DNA of 64,000 bases. Source: Haematococcus lacustris (Eukaryota > Chlorophyta > Chlorophyceae > Chlamydomonadales > Haematococcaceae). This document shows, piece after piece, positions 52,198 through 63,970 of this stretch. The notes beneath the pieces were generated by a model, which was given only the letters and a program-made list of their open reading frames with translations, had not been told where the DNA came from and searched no databases. Positions within the stretch are counted from its first letter, which is position 1. Every line of letters begins with the position of its first letter. Made by a program: the position numbers and the translations under genes. The stretch covers positions 4,805,346 to 4,869,345 of the forward strand of contig JASKMD010000030.1 in NCBI GenBank assembly GCA_030144725.1. The letters run 5' to 3'.

Positions 52198-53495
52198 CAC
52201 GCGATGCGCAATGCGACGGGCGGTGGCCTTTTCAAGCAATTTGAGTTTCACGGGAGATTCATGGAGGGATGTCAGCATGGACCACGTCGAACCAGCATCG
52301 ACGCCTTGACGGCCAGGATGGGGGTTATCATGTCTTGTGGGCTGGACAATAAGTCGTGAGCAGCCCATCGACCCGCATGTTCATAGCAAGCTCATACCCA
52401 AGACGAGTGAGTTGATGAAATGTTTACGGTGCGACGTTGAGATGCGGTGATCAACAACAAATGTGGCAGTCCATGTGAGCTAAGCTTATGCGAAGATGTT
52501 GATACGGGTGTGGGTTGATGTGGGCTAGGGGAAGGGGGGGGGAAGTTAAGGGGTTCAGGGCAGTCCCTTCGAACCAAGAACAGGTAGCCTGGTCAACAAG
52601 GCTCATGACGTCTGGCTGGGCGAGTGACATGACTTCCTGGTCCTCCTTCCCACAACACTGGCACCTTCCCACATTGACACGAGAGCTGCTTCTTATAGAC
52701 AGCAAGGTCAGGTCTAATCAGGTCAGGCCTAATACATGATAGTCGTGCTCCCTATTTCCTGGCAGCCGCCTTGAAACCCTAACCCTCACTGCATTAGGCA
52801 CCTTACTGTGTGTGGTACCGTCAGCTACCTGGTGCCAGCCTAGTTGGGCTCTGTCCCATCCCTTGCTCCTGCCTGGTCCTTGGCCCATACTCCCGAGCAC
52901 CCTCCCTCTGGCCAATGGCCCTCACCATGGCCCATCACCATGGCCCCTGGCCCTCACCCTGGCCTTGTATCCTCTGGTGCAGGCTGACTTCCACGAGGTG
53001 CTGAACAAGACCTAGGGGGCACTGGCAAGACAGGGGGCACTGCATTCCTGGTGGCCTGCCTCGCGGACTATGTCAACAGGTGCAGCCACAGCCCTGCGCT
53101 GTAAGCCCGCCTTACTGCATGGCTGGCTGGCTGACTGTTGACAACGAATGGGCTTGTGTGGGTGTGATTGCTGCAGTTGTGGCTGTCACCTCTACTTTGG
53201 CTGTGGTAACCTGGCCAGTACAACCAAAGGCATGTGCGAAGCCAACCCTGCAGATTTAGAGTATGGCCTAAGCAGCACTTCCACAGCATGCACCTTGCAG
53301 CTAGCATGCACATGACCTGATAAACACCATGCCTCCCCACCCAAGACTTTCATGGCATCTGAATGCTCTTGGCATTCCACGAGCTCCTGCCATGCACATA
53401 CCATGCACATGTAGCTGACACTACCGCTTGGCACCTGGCTGCAGCTGCAGTGTCGAGAAGCTGGTTGAGGGCCATCTCATGCCAAGTGAGCAGCT
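52198..53495. other. Mostly non-coding stretch between Fanzor copy 2 and eIF5A
   Basis: The first 80 bases are shared with the upstream of Fanzor copy 1 (ATCACGCGATGCGCAATGCG, GGCGGTGGCCTTTTC), probably the Fanzor promoter side. Near 53,020-53,095 the + strand reads GKTGGTAFLVACLADYVN before a possible donor; this could be a lone exon or relic of a P-loop-like protein, but nothing around it supports a gene. Confidence 0.4.
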
Positions 53496-54513
53496 CTAGG
53501 CCTTGCTTTGCACAACTTTCATGCTGTTGATCATCTCCTCACCCATAGCCTGCAGAGCAGGAGCAAATGCAAAGCTGGCCCAAAGCTATGTCCTGTGCAA
53601 TTGACCATTACTGCAGACATAAGCATAGAGATGTTAAAAGGTGCATGAGCTGCAATGCTTGATCATTGCACACCTTCAACACGGACACCACAATCTCCTT
53701 GCCCTCGCCGAAGTCAATCTTCAGCTGCTCAGCCAGCTTCTCAGACTCGTCGGTACCATATGGCAGCTTCAAGTCGTCGCGAGTGCTGCCGTTCTCCTCC
53801 ATCAGGGACACCTGTTGCAAAGGATACACGCTTTCACCCGCTGAAGCAAGGCGAGACAGCTGGCCACCAGCTTAACCGTATGCGCCTGTCACTTACAAAG
53901 CCATCCTCATTGATGTCAATGAGGGTGTACTCATTGCGGGCCACGTTAGGCACCTGCAGGAGCGAACTACGTCGTGGGCTTTCAAACCCATAAGGTGTGT
54001 AAGTGCAGACCAAATGCTGTATACACATACATCGCAGTTGTGAGACGAGGGGGTCAGGTCTTCGTATTTCTTGCCCGTGAAAATGTCGATGCCTACGAAG
54101 TGGCACTTAGCGTGGCCGTGCTTTCCAGTCTTTGAGGTGGACACATCAGCGACCTGTATGCCAAGACACATAGGCAGTCCTGGGCATACCCGGCTTGCCG
54201 GAGCCAAGAGCTGTCCTTTAAATGCATGCGGCAGAGCAAGCAGCTGCTCGCGAGGGACGGATGAGGATGCAATCCGCTGCTCGTGTCGCCGCCGCTGGCC
54301 CTGCCTGACCTTGCAGGGCCTGTTGTTGATGACGATGTAGGCATTCTTACGAATAGTGCCGGCCTGCTGGGGGTAGGTCAGAGAAGCTCCAGCATCCGCG
54401 GACTCAAAGGTCTCTGCAGAGGAGGAGCCACGCCTTCATTGGCTGGCGGAGGTCCTGTTTCATATGCTGCGAGCAGATCGCCGCAGCGACCCACCGTCCT
54501 CGTGGTCCGACAT
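53496..54513 (-). CDS. EIF5A: Translation factor eIF5A
   Basis: Six exons in phase on the - strand: 54513-54495 (MSDHED), 54413-54310 ([16 protein letters not shown] .. [12 protein letters not shown]), 54153-54031 ([20 protein letters not shown] then [20 protein letters not shown]), 53953-53897 ([19 protein letters not shown]), 53811-53674 ([20 protein letters not shown] .. IVVSVLK) and 53549-53496 ([17 protein letters not shown]). All domains of eIF5A are present: the SH3-like N-domain with the hypusine site (Lys in [12 protein letters not shown]) and the OB-fold C-domain. It binds the ribosome between the P and E sites and aids peptide bond formation and termination, after deoxyhypusine modification. 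The length, about 160 residues, is normal. This is the clearest intact gene in the window. Confidence 0.97.
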
Positions 54514-54985
54514 GTTTTTGCCAAGTGGCTGGGTAGGCTCCTACGACAGCTGCCTTCCACAACGCCGCGTGTGGAAGGGGGTACTTCCGATTGACCTGGG
54601 CGATGAACTGGGGGTTTGTCGGTTACGATCACGCATGGGCTTCACATTGAAAGGGAAAGTGTGTTCGGATTTGTTGGTGAGCGTATTATTTGGTATCTAG
54701 TTCTGACAAGTCTGCGAGGTTTCTACCGAAGCAATGCAAGTGCAATGCGAACCCATCATGCTCACTACAGGATGTCCTGCATCCTCATAAAGCTAGGCTG
54801 TCTTCGGCTGTCACCTGCCATGTGACTTGGGATGCAGCTTAGTCACTTTCAGTGCTGAATGCAGGACACGCGCGCAGGTCTAAGCTAGGAGCCCCGGTAT
54901 CTTGGCGTGTGCTGTTCGGAGCCCTCTCCCACAGAATGATGCGCAAGGGCCACCAGGCCTGCAGACTGGCAACAAGACTGTAGAC
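54514..54985. other. Upstream region of eIF5A
   Basis: No open frame that looks real. It should contain the eIF5A promoter (- strand). No motif is convincing. Confidence 0.4.
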
Positions 54986-55278
54986 TGCACCAGGCCTGCA
55001 GCCAGCCCACCAAGGGCAAAGGCAAGGCGCAGGGCAAGGCTGCTAAAGCCAAGCCAGCACCGCAGCCAGGCAGGTGGGTAGACCGGGACTGCAATGCGGC
55101 ATTGAACATGCAGCGCATTGGGGAGAGCAGGTGGCGGCCACTGGAGCTGTGCTACTGAGCAGGGAGCTCTGTGCTGCGGCCACTGGAGCAGTGCTACTGA
55201 GCAGGGAGCTCTGCCAGCCAAGGGCAAGGAGTACCCTGGCCCAGACTACAAGCGGCTGCGAGACAAGCCACCCAAGGC

Positions 55279-55324
<46 letters not shown>

Positions 55325-55567
55325 GCTGAGGCACAGTATTGTGTGCCCCCCCCACCCCCCCACCATGCAGACCATGCCAACTCTAGACCATAGCCTTCGC
55401 GGTCAGGCAGTGGTGTTGGTGGTAGGCACTCATGCACCATGTCCATGTGCATTGGGTATACTCCTCACAGCCCATTAACACCATTCTGAGTAGTCCCGCT
55501 GTTGATCCCGAGTGGTCCCTAGTGGTCCGACTCAAATGGAGGCCCTAGTGAGGACGAGGGGGCTGAT
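54986..55567 (+). pseudogene. Fanzor subfamily-1 3'-end relic with expanded Gln tract
   Basis: The + strand reads KAAKAKPAPQPGRWVDRDCN then AALNMQRIGESRWRPLELCY, followed directly by a TGA; a 40-bp piece (CTGGAGC.GTGCTACTGAGCA) is locally duplicated. Then come KEYPGPDYKRLRDKPPKAQ, a CAG run of about 18 codons and PAEAQ. The shared 3' tail reaches the element end GGAGGCCCTAGTGAGGACGA. Confidence 0.75.
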
Positions 55568-56214
55568 CAGGACTAGAGCAGCAGGGCACATAGCTGACGC
55601 AGAGATATTGTGCTGCGAGGTTACATGCATGACCCGCGAAACAATGTTTGTACTGATCAGGTTTTGTTTCCGTCAAGACGTCAAGGTTGCTGCAGTCACG
55701 TACATCAAGGCCAGCAGCGGTTGGTGAAAGGGGCAGCAGTAGGTGAGTGAATGGGACAAGGACAGGTGGCCTGGTAGGTGGCCAGGGCAGTGTGCAGGTT
55801 GCGCACCAGTTTAACTGCAGGGGGCGAGAGCAATGCACGGCAGTGGGGCGGCTGCTGTCCCCCAGCTGCTGGTCATGCACCCAGATGGCACCTACCGCGC
55901 AGCCCAGCTCGTTCTCAACCCCGGGGCAGGGGGGGCGGCCGCGATGGCTATGGATGGAGCGGGTCAGCACCACTCCCTGCTGCAGTCCCTGACATCACAG
56001 TCGGGCTGCCTCAAATGCGCCTGCTGCTGCTGTCCCCACCGCCTTGTTATTGCCCTGCTGCCCACCTTACCCCTGATGGCCACCTCACCCTGCTGCCCTG
56101 CCTGCCTGGCTTGCCTCGCCTTACCCTCACCTGCTATGTTGCTTGGCTCATGCGACACAGACGTTGCTCACATCGTTGCTGGCCATTCGTTGCTGAGCTG
56201 ACTTAGGTGGTGGG
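55568..56214. other. Stretch with no recognised gene
   Basis: A + frame at about 55,835-56,020 reads PQLLVMHPDGTYRAAQLVLN and PGAGG, which looks protein-like but is not recognised. The flanks are not interpretable. Confidence 0.35.
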
Positions 56215-56990
56215 AGCAGTTCTTGGGAGCAGTTCTTGGAGCGGCTGAGGCTGTACGGAGCCCAGGACCGGGCGCTTGAGCAGTTCTTCAAGAAGGTGAG
56301 GGTGGGTGGGAGGGAGGGTAAGGCACTGGGAGGTGGTGGGTTGGGCATGATATGAAGGAGTAGTTGACTGTGCCATGCCTAACCTGGTGCCACCATGTCA
56401 GCCACCCTGTGTGCCTTCTGTGCATGGCTGCAGCTTGACGAGGAAGCATGAAGCGCCACAATCGTGCCAAGCAGCTGGTGGTGTTCTTTGGCGCAGCTGG
56501 CGTTGGCACGGGGGGAGGGTGGGGTGCTGATGCGGTGCTGCGAGCCTGCTGCAAGGTGGTGTGCAGGCCCAGGGGCACAGACCAGCGGCAAGGCAGGGTG
56601 GTGTTTGTGTCCAGCATGGAGCCAGCAGCATGACCAGCCAGTGCGGGCCTGGTGTGGTGCCTGGTAGTGGCCCCACGCACCCTGCCACAGGCCCCACGAA
56701 GCAGCCAGGCAGCCACACAGGCAGCAGCCTCAGAGCCAGGTCCCAGCCTTCCCAGCCAGCCAAGTGCAGCAAGCGCGCACCAAGGCATACAAGACAGCTG
56801 ATCTTGAGCTGTCATCAGCTTATAATCAGTCCATGTTTGTCAGGCCATCTCTAGACTTTCGCCCTTTCACAGGGGTCAGACATGTCATGCCAACTTTAGC
56901 CCTTTCACAGGGGTCAGACATGTCATGCCAACTCTTCACAATAGCCCTCAGGCCGGTGACCAGAGTATCAGCCCGGTGAATGCCACCGGC
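56215..56990 (+). pseudogene. Fanzor subfamily-1 relic spanning RuvC-II side to tail
   Basis: The + strand reads LERLRLYGAQDRALEQFFKK, an intron-like gap, then MKRHNRAKQLVVFFGAAGVG and TGGGWGADAVLRACCKVVCR up to GRVVFV. It then jumps to SSMEPAA, so RuvC-II and much downstream are deleted. Linker sequence (TGPTKQPGSHTG) and the tail block GAGCTGTCATCAGCTTATAA follow; part of the tail (CTTTCACAGGGGTCAGACAT) is duplicated in tandem. Confidence 0.7.
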
Positions 56991-57741
56991 ATGCAATTTG
57001 TGACTGCCAGCTAGCCAAGTTGCCATGCACATATGAATTAATTAGCACCGCTTGCCTGTTATCGTGCCATCAACCCTGCTGCTGCTGCTGGCCAGAGTGT
57101 GTGCTCCTACTGCAGCCATAAGTCAGTTGTAACCAGGGCAAGACAATGTTGGCAGAGCTGACACAAAGGGATAGACATGAGAGTAGGGCAGTGGCTGACA
57201 AAGTACTTGCACAGCTGGGTATGAAGTATGCTGAAGATATGAGCCTCAGGAGTTTGGATGGGAACAGACTGTTTGCCACAGGGAAGCTACATAGCCAGCA
57301 TGTCCACACGTAGGAGTCAGCAGACATGGCACTTGCAGCTGTGATGGCCACAGAGGTGCAGCAGCAAGCTGAACTGAAGGGCCAGGAAGATGGGTCATGT
57401 TTGTTGTCCAGGGAGTCAGTACCTTGGCAATTTCATTGTACGGGTCATGACGTTTCTTCACAAAAACACCAGCCTTTACTCCCGCATACCCCCATCAGCA
57501 CCCAAGTGCAGATCACTTATGTCCAAAAATAGGCTAAATCACGTGGACCATGCAGAGAATCAGCCTAAATGCACAAGATGCTTCCAAGCAGCTCTCACTC
57601 AATGCATGTCTGGCAAGTTGTATACGTAAGCCCTATACACTCTCAATGGCACCCCCCAACATATACCACCAGCTATGTGCAGTAAAAGCGTCGACACTGT
57701 GTACAAGTATGTGCGCATAGACATACATGTAGTACAACTGC

Positions 57742-58713
57742 TTAGCTCTGGAACACTTTGGAGACGAAGTTGCTGACGCCCTGCTTGACAGCTGAGCCCC
57801 AAGCCGTACGAGGCTGCCAGAATGGGCCAGAGGGCTGTGAGGTGGTAGCAGCAGGATTAGAAGAAGGGGTGGAAGATGGTGTTGATGAGGGGCCGGAGGC
57901 AGAGGAGGGAGTGGGGGAAGAGGTGGATGGGGAGGAGCCATAGGTCACCCCAGTGCCGCTCTTCACGATGCTGCAGTCCACCGTGCGCCACTGCAGCCCG
58001 ATGACACCCACGCTAGTGTCCGCCAGCTGGGCGAAGGCACTCTGGGTGATGTCGATGTGCTGGCGGCTGGAGTCATCACCACAGCACCACCGCTTGTTGG
58101 AGTGATGGTTGTTGGGGTAGTTGCAGGGGCAGGCATCAGCAATGGTCAGGTAGATGGACTTGCTAGGATCCTTGCATGCCCGGTTACGGTCCATGGTCTG
58201 ACCGTAGCCATCCTTGAACACCGCGTTCTGCAGCACAAGCAAACAGGCGCGTCAGCAAAGGCGCGAGGCCGCACCGCCGAGGGCCGCGCTAGGTCGGGCC
58301 AGCTGGTGGGCTGTCATGCTACAGCTGTCGCCGTGTGCAGTGCGGCCCCGCACCTGGCAGCGAATCTCGATGCACATCCCACAGCTCTTAGCGAATAGAG
58401 GATTAGAGTCCGAGAATGCGGCGATGTAACTGCCCGTCTTCACCTGGTCCCACCGAAAATGGCAGTTAGCCCTGCGCAGGCAGTGCGAACACTAGTGAGT
58501 GGGGTGCGGCGACACAAGGTTACTGAGTGGGCACCGACAGCTGGCCGGGCCTCGGACAACAAAAGCCTGGTGGCTGGTCGCTCACGTCTTCAGGTCGTTG
58601 TCTTGCACGTCGAACCAGGTACTGCGGCCATCCTGCCAGCCAGGGTCAGCTGCAAGGGCTGAGCTGGCCAGGGCTGACAAGCCCAGTGCGACAATAAGGA
58701 ACATCGTTGGCAT
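57742..58713 (-). CDS. Expansin-like DPBB secreted protein, copy C
   Basis: Exons 58713-58586, 58471-58354 and 58227-57742 code the same protein as copy A (MPTMFLIVALGLSALASSAL .. ADACPCNYPNNH .. HIDITQSAFAQLAD .. GVIGLQWRTVDC .. FWQPRTAWGSAVKQ), with few substitutions (for example CGMCIEIRCQ and GTGVTYGSS). Intact; it has the uninterrupted target site of the transposon that split copy B. The downstream flank has more small differences from A and B (insertions near 57,180-57,230) than the gene itself. Confidence 0.88.
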
Positions 58714-59947
58714 TGTGAGAATGTTGCTGTGCAGCGTCCGAGGTGTAGATAAAGGAGATATCGCTTGACGTGCGGGCTGTCGCTATTTAGACCGAACATC
58801 ACTCGTTCCACACTCGTTTTGGCTGCTGTCCTCACTGTTCCTCCTAGGTTCAGGAGCACACATCCAGGCTGCTGATGTCAATGCGATGTGACTCAATGCA
58901 GTCCCTGATGTGCGCCCGCTCGCGACCATCCACGAAGTAGCCGGCACCGAGCTGCTGCGTCCTCAAAGGCACAGCATCCAACCCTGCAACTCATCTCAGC
59001 ATAAGGGTGGACCTGTTTTGTCCCATCCTCCCAGGGAAGGTGGCTAAGAGGCGGGAAAGGCGACAGGCACATTCTAGGAAAGTTGGCTCATGCTGCCTTT
59101 TTCAAGCATATGGCAACGCATCTGCTGGTCAGGTCTATCACCACGGGCTGCACAAGCATGACCGGGTTCAGGCTGGGCAGCAGTGGTTCTTGGGGTTGAA
59201 TTTGCTGAGGGTCGACTTTTTATGATGCACAGAGGGGTAGTCATCCTGCCAAGAATGTCATCCGTAGCATTCGTTTACAAGCTTCACAAGTAAGCGGCAT
59301 CAGTTTGTGTGAAGCAATGGAAACCATAACCTGATCTGACACGTCTGTCTCAAGTCCGTGTGCAAGTGCGTTGCGCACCTATTCATGAAGTGCGTCAAGG
59401 AATGAGGGAGGGGCAGCCTAGTAGTCCGTATCATGCATCTGAGCTGCTTCACTCGAGGCACCCAGCCCAGCCTTCCAGCACAATACCTGTCAACCCAACA
59501 CAACCCGCATGCCAGAAAAGCTGGCCATGGACCTCCATTGCGCAGTAAGCACCTTGCAGCCTCCTCACCCACCATGAGAGGTGCAACCAGTGGCGTGACT
59601 GCATGTTGGCTTACCCCTGCTATTGCTCTGTGGTGTAGTGTTCTATCGACCTCCTTCTGGCAGGCATATTCCCTTGGCCCTTGTCAAGGCATGGTACATG
59701 ACCGATGGGGTCATGCTGCCTGGCTGCCCGCCTGCCCGCCTGTGGTCTGTTCCATTGTTTAGTCATGCCGAGCTTAGGGCTCGTGGCCCCAATGCAACAC
59801 ACAGCTGTGCTTGATCAAGAGTGTCTGAAGGTGGCTGGCGTCACCCCCCGACTGTCCTGACTGTGTCACCCACCAAGCACGCATCGCTCCAGTTGTCGCA
59901 CCATGCCAAGCTCAAGGCTGACTCCTACGCGTGAATCGCACCACTAC

Positions 59948-62900
59948 CTATGCGTCGCCCCCTGTTCGCTGCCGTTTATCCAGCCTGGCACCACCTGTAG
60001 CACCTCGAGGCCCAGCAGTCTGTGCGGCGCCCTGTCCTGCCTTGAGCCCTCGCCCTCCCACATTTGCCCTGCCTCGTCTACCAAAACCCCGCGCACCCCC
60101 CCTGCCGCCACGTTTCACAGTGCTGGTGCTTGCCTCAGCGCCGTGGCGCGGCTCTGTTGTGTTGTTTCGCCCCATGAAGCTGCTGATGGGGAGCATCCCC
60201 AGGGCAGCAGGTCCGTGGTCCATGGCAGAGCGAGGCAGTGGGTTCTGGAGGGCGGCCAGCATAGCTGCCAGCTTCGGCCCCTGTGCATGCAGAGCCACAA
60301 GCAGAAGAGCTGGAACCTGCATGGTCAGCTCAGAGTTTAGTGCTCCAACACTCAAATGCTCAAGGTCATAGCCAACTGCCTGACTAGCGTAGACTTGCTT
60401 TGCCTAGCCCCTGGCTGTTGTTGCCTCACCTGGTCGTTGGACACAGAGGGCAAGATTTCGCCGGGCTGCAGCCAGCTTACAAAGTCGTGTAGCTGTACAA
60501 GCATGTGGAGGCACAGCAGGCAAGTGGGACGAAGGCCAGTCAGTCACAGCGACGAGCCCTGCAAGGCCATAGGGTGACGTAGCCCTACCCCTGAGCGGTC
60601 CTCCTCCCTTCCTTTGTCTCCACCCTCACCCTGTTGCTCCCCGTCCCCTCGTCTCACCCCCTCTCTCCCATGCCTCCCCTTTCCTCACTAGCTTTTGCAC
60701 GGTCTTCTCTGGCCCCCTTACTTGCGTCCCCTTCTCACCTCCCTGAAGCTGCTGTGCTCAGAGTAGGGCACCTTGTGCAGAACCACGCTGCCCTTGGCCA
60801 CCCTACGCCCCCCCGCCACTGGTCCTTGGCCTTTGGACCTTTCCATTGCCCAGCCAGTTGGCTGCAGCCAGGCAGACCAGGCACTGGACGCAGGAGAAAG
60901 CTAGACAGACAAGCACCGCCAACAAAGCTTGCAGAACCGGAGGCGGTTGAGGAAGCTGGGTGTCAGGATTTGAGCCATTGTGGGCATTGTGTGGATCACA
61001 CCACGTGATGGTGGATGTGATGGGTGCGTGCAGGAAGGGTAGGTGTGCAGCCACAGTTTCAGACTGGGTGGGCTGCACAGAAGGACATGATCTAGCCTGG
61101 CTGCAGCTGGCTGGCTGGCCCACGGGATGGCTGACGGCTGGCTGATCAAGCCTGGCTGAGGCCACGTCAGGCTGGTGTCAGAGTGGAGTGGCAGGTCCGC
61201 CTGCATCTCCCTAGGCCTGGGTCTCACCTGCACGCCCACCACAGTGCTGTAGCGGCCGTTGTAGCCTGCCATGATGGCGCCAAGCCCCTCCATGTTGACT
61301 TTGAAGAGTGGGACCTGGGGCCATCTCAGGCCATGAAATATGGAACAAGGTGAGCTGGAGCAGGTGAAGTGGCAGGGGAAGCAGTGATGCAACAGGCAGC
61401 AAGGGTGGCTAGGAGCCAGGCCCCAGAATGTCGTCAGATGACCTGACAGAGGTGCGGCCGACCTCTGACTTAGCTCACCGCATGCAAGTTAGTTTCCATG
61501 TGGTTTGTTGTGAGCAGGCGCATGTAGTCCGGTGCCAGGTTGCAGCAGGAAAGGATCTGCATTGGTGCAAGTACATGGCAGACACCTTGGATTGGGTCGG
61601 GGCAGGGGAAGGGGGCAGGGGAAGGGAGACTACATCACACCCACCTGCATCTTTTCCTTGTTCACGTACACCTTCTTATTCAATGCACGAGCCACCTGTG
61701 CACGGAAGGCAATCACCTCCAGTGGCCACGAGCAACATCTCCTCGCGGTCAAGCCCTGAGTCTTAGTGGCTGTCGAGGCATCTGAGAGAGGGGGTAGGCC
61801 CCTCCTCGCTTGCGCCCTCTTTGCCATTGCCTTATGCACGCGGCTGCCCTAGCTGGTCGCTTTGCTGACGCTGTCAACTGGATGTAACAAGTAAACTGCC
61901 AGAGCCAGGTGCATGCGCCGGTGGCTGATGAAGAGGGTGTTGAGGGGGCCGGGTGCATGAAGGTGTTCAGGCAGTGGGATGTGGGTGGGGCAACATGGTG
62001 TGTTCATGGTGTGTTCATGGTGTGCCCAGAGTATGAGTCAAACGAAACTCATTCAACATGGAACAACATGTTTGACTGTGGGTAACCTCACTCAGCTACT
62101 CCAATCAAGTTCAAGCATCCTTGGTCGCACCCTTGATGACTACAGACCCCACACCGGTGGCATTCTCCCCCTAAACCACTGGGCACCCCATCAACACTAA
62201 CAGCTTGATGCTTGAAAGGCTCACAGCCTGTCAAAACTACCTGGCCCTATGGGTTGTTGCGGGCCCGACCATCAATGCCCCGCCGGTACTCTGCAGCCCG
62301 GTGCCCAGAGTATCAGTCCAGGGCCGTGAGTCCCAGTCTAGCCTAGCCGCACAGTCCAGGCCTTGCAGCCAGAGCATACCTCCAGGAACAGCCGTTCTTT
62401 GCCAATGGTGTAGGTGCCAAACACAAACAGGCAGCGTGGGTTGAACGCCTCTGCCTTCACTGCCTCCAGAGTGTAGCGCAGTGTCTCCTCCTGACTGGGG
62501 AAGCAGTACTGCACATGCACAGCTCAATACGGGCATCAATGGCCAGACCTTCATGGCTGTGCTGATGTGTGACATGTGTTCGTGACTGCAGCTGGAGGAG
62601 GAGATGGCACAGACCAGCGGCGAGGCAGGGTGGTGTTTGTGTCCAGCATCGAACCAGCAGCATGACCAGCCAGTGCGGGCCTGGTGTGGTGCCTGGTAGT
62701 GGCCCCACGCACCCTGCCACAGGCCCCACGTAGCAGCCAGGCAGCCACACAGGCAGCAGCCTCAGAGCCAGGTCCCAGCACTCCCCAGCCAGCCAAGTGC
62801 AGCAAGCGAGCACCAAGGCATACAAGACAGCTGATCTTGAGCTGTCATCAGCTTACAATCAGTCCATGTTTGTCAGGCCATCTCTAGACTTTAGCCCCTT

Positions 62901-63970
62901 CACAGGGGTCAGGCAATAGCATAGGTGGAAGGCGCCCATGCCATGTGCATGGAAACATAACTCCACGCAGACAAGACACCACCCCTAGTGAGGAGACCTG
63001 ATTCTGCCCAAACGGGCTGATGAGGCATGTGTGTTATTGTTACAATGCTGAGGTGCTTGTCACTGTCACACCTGGGGGTCACAGTAAGTGGTGTCCAGCA
63101 CCAAGCGGCAGCGACTGCCTCGCAGCGCCTGCAGCTCCGGCTGCTCAAACATGTGCGAGGACAGCCTGCAGGCCAGAGCCAGGGCCAAGGGGGCTGGCTG
63201 GAAGCTGCAATTCAGGCCAGGGCAGGTTGAGCCCGCCTGCCTGCCTGCCTGCCTGTCCCTTGTTTGTAGTAGCTGAGTGAGGTTACCCACAGTCAGACAT
63301 GTTGTTCCTTGTTGAATACGTTTTGTTTGCCTGTCACCTCCTTCACTCATGTCAAGCTGCTTGTGTCCCCAAATGTGACTCGGGCCCTGGGCGCTTTTAG
63401 CCCCTGGCCCGTGCCTGACCTGCAGTCACCGGTGTGCAACACTGGCCTCATGCCGGGTGCCGTGGCTATGACCATTGCTGCTCCTGGGCAGTGGTTAGCG
63501 TCCACCAGGGTGAGGCTGACACCATCAGCCACCTCTACAGCCTGGTTCATAGGCAGAACCAGCAGGTTGGACATGGGCACCTGCAGGTCGCAGCGACAGG
63601 CCAGGGTTGTGGTGGGAGAGGCCCGGGACTGAAACAGGGGCAGGGCAGGAGGGCAGAAGTGGGAACAGGGCCAGTGGGCAAAGGGGCAGGCAGCTGGCAG
63701 GTGTTTGTGTGTGCGGCTGCAGGGGAAGAGGCAGGTGCAGCGTGGGGCAAGGGCGGCAGCTCGGGGCAGATAGTGAAGCGAGGCAGGGCAGACGGACCCG
63801 CCCCTCCCAGTCTGCCCTGTTGCCCTGCGCCTCACCCTGAGCTTGGTGGACACCAGCTGTGCCGTGACGGCAGAGCACACCACCTTGCCCAGGCTGAAGG
63901 ACTTGGTAAGGCCGCGGTAATGGTCAGCGTGGAAGTGCGTGAGGACCCAGTGCCGGTTGTGGCCACGCAC
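59948..63970 (-). CDS. SNM1/DCLRE1-type DNA-repair nuclease (MBL/beta-CASP), 5' partial
   Basis: Exons, all in phase: 63970-63836 (HWVLTHFHADHYRGLTKSF), 63580-63420 (VSLTLVDANHCPGAAMVI .. HTGDC), 63165-63072 (SSHMFEQPELQAL .. LVLDTTYCDPQ), 62508-62380 (FPSQEETLRYTLE .. GTYTIGKERLFLE), 61695-61645, 61556-61479, 61314-61228, 60861-60739 (PTGWAMERSKG .. VPYSEHSSFRE), 60492-60430 and 60280-59948. HFHADH is the metal-binding HxHxDH motif; DANHCPGA, HTGD, YTIGKE and PYSEHSSF are landmarks of the SNM1 (Pso2) 5'-exonuclease family used in interstrand crosslink repair. The C-terminus is an unusual RGG-rich tail. The 5' end lies beyond the window. Introns hold relics of two Fanzor subfamilies. Which SNM1 paralogue it is cannot be settled here. 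Confidence 0.9.
62040..62300 (-). mobile_element. Fanzor subfamily-2 3'-end insertion in an SNM1 intron
   Basis: The same insertion as 38,051-38,311 in the inverted duplicate. Flanked by GTGCCCAGAGTATSAGTC (62,022-62,039 and 62,301-62,318, one mismatch). Codes AEYRRGIDGRARNN before a stop on the - strand and then the subfamily tail. Confidence 0.75.
62590..63010 (+). pseudogene. Fanzor subfamily-1 relic in an SNM1 intron
   Basis: The + strand (antisense to SNM1) carries RVVFVSS, the linker (SEPGPSTPQPAKCSKRAP) and the conserved tail (GAGCTGTCATCAGCTTACAA, GTCAGGCAATAGCATAGGTG, CCCTAGTGAGGAGACC). RuvC-II and RuvC-III are both deleted. It lies between SNM1 exons 63,072 and 62,508. Confidence 0.7.
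63262..63336 (+). mobile_element. Short subfamily-2 3'-tail insertion in an SNM1 intron
   Basis: About 75 bases match only the extreme 3' end of the subfamily-2 tail (GTAGCTGAGTGAGGTTACCC, ACATGTTGTTCCTTGTTGAA) and end at the same point (TTTTGTTTG) as the longer copies. A short direct repeat GCCTGTC lies on both sides. It is in the intron between exons 63,420 and 63,165. Confidence 0.6.

Larger units (their letters stand above)
56975..62830 (-). repeat. Inverted copy (unit C plus SNM1) of the 37.5-48.2 kb block
   Basis: Reading -, the order expansin downstream flank, expansin gene, spacer, SNM1 3' half and Fanzor relic mirrors the + strand order at 37.5-48.2 kb with very high identity, but without the 4,872-bp transposon. 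The arms are about 5.8 kb and are separated by about 8.8 kb. Confidence 0.9.

Noticed and set aside
52775..52795. Telomere-like CCCTAACCCTCA (also CCTAACCCTGACCCTAACC at about 25,845)
   Set aside because: Only one or two units, internal to the window, without an array. Probably chance.
53020..53095. GKTGGTAFLVACLADYVN as a P-loop helicase exon
   Set aside because: There is no full Walker A (GxxxxGK[ST]), no neighbouring exon and stops on both sides. Too little to call.
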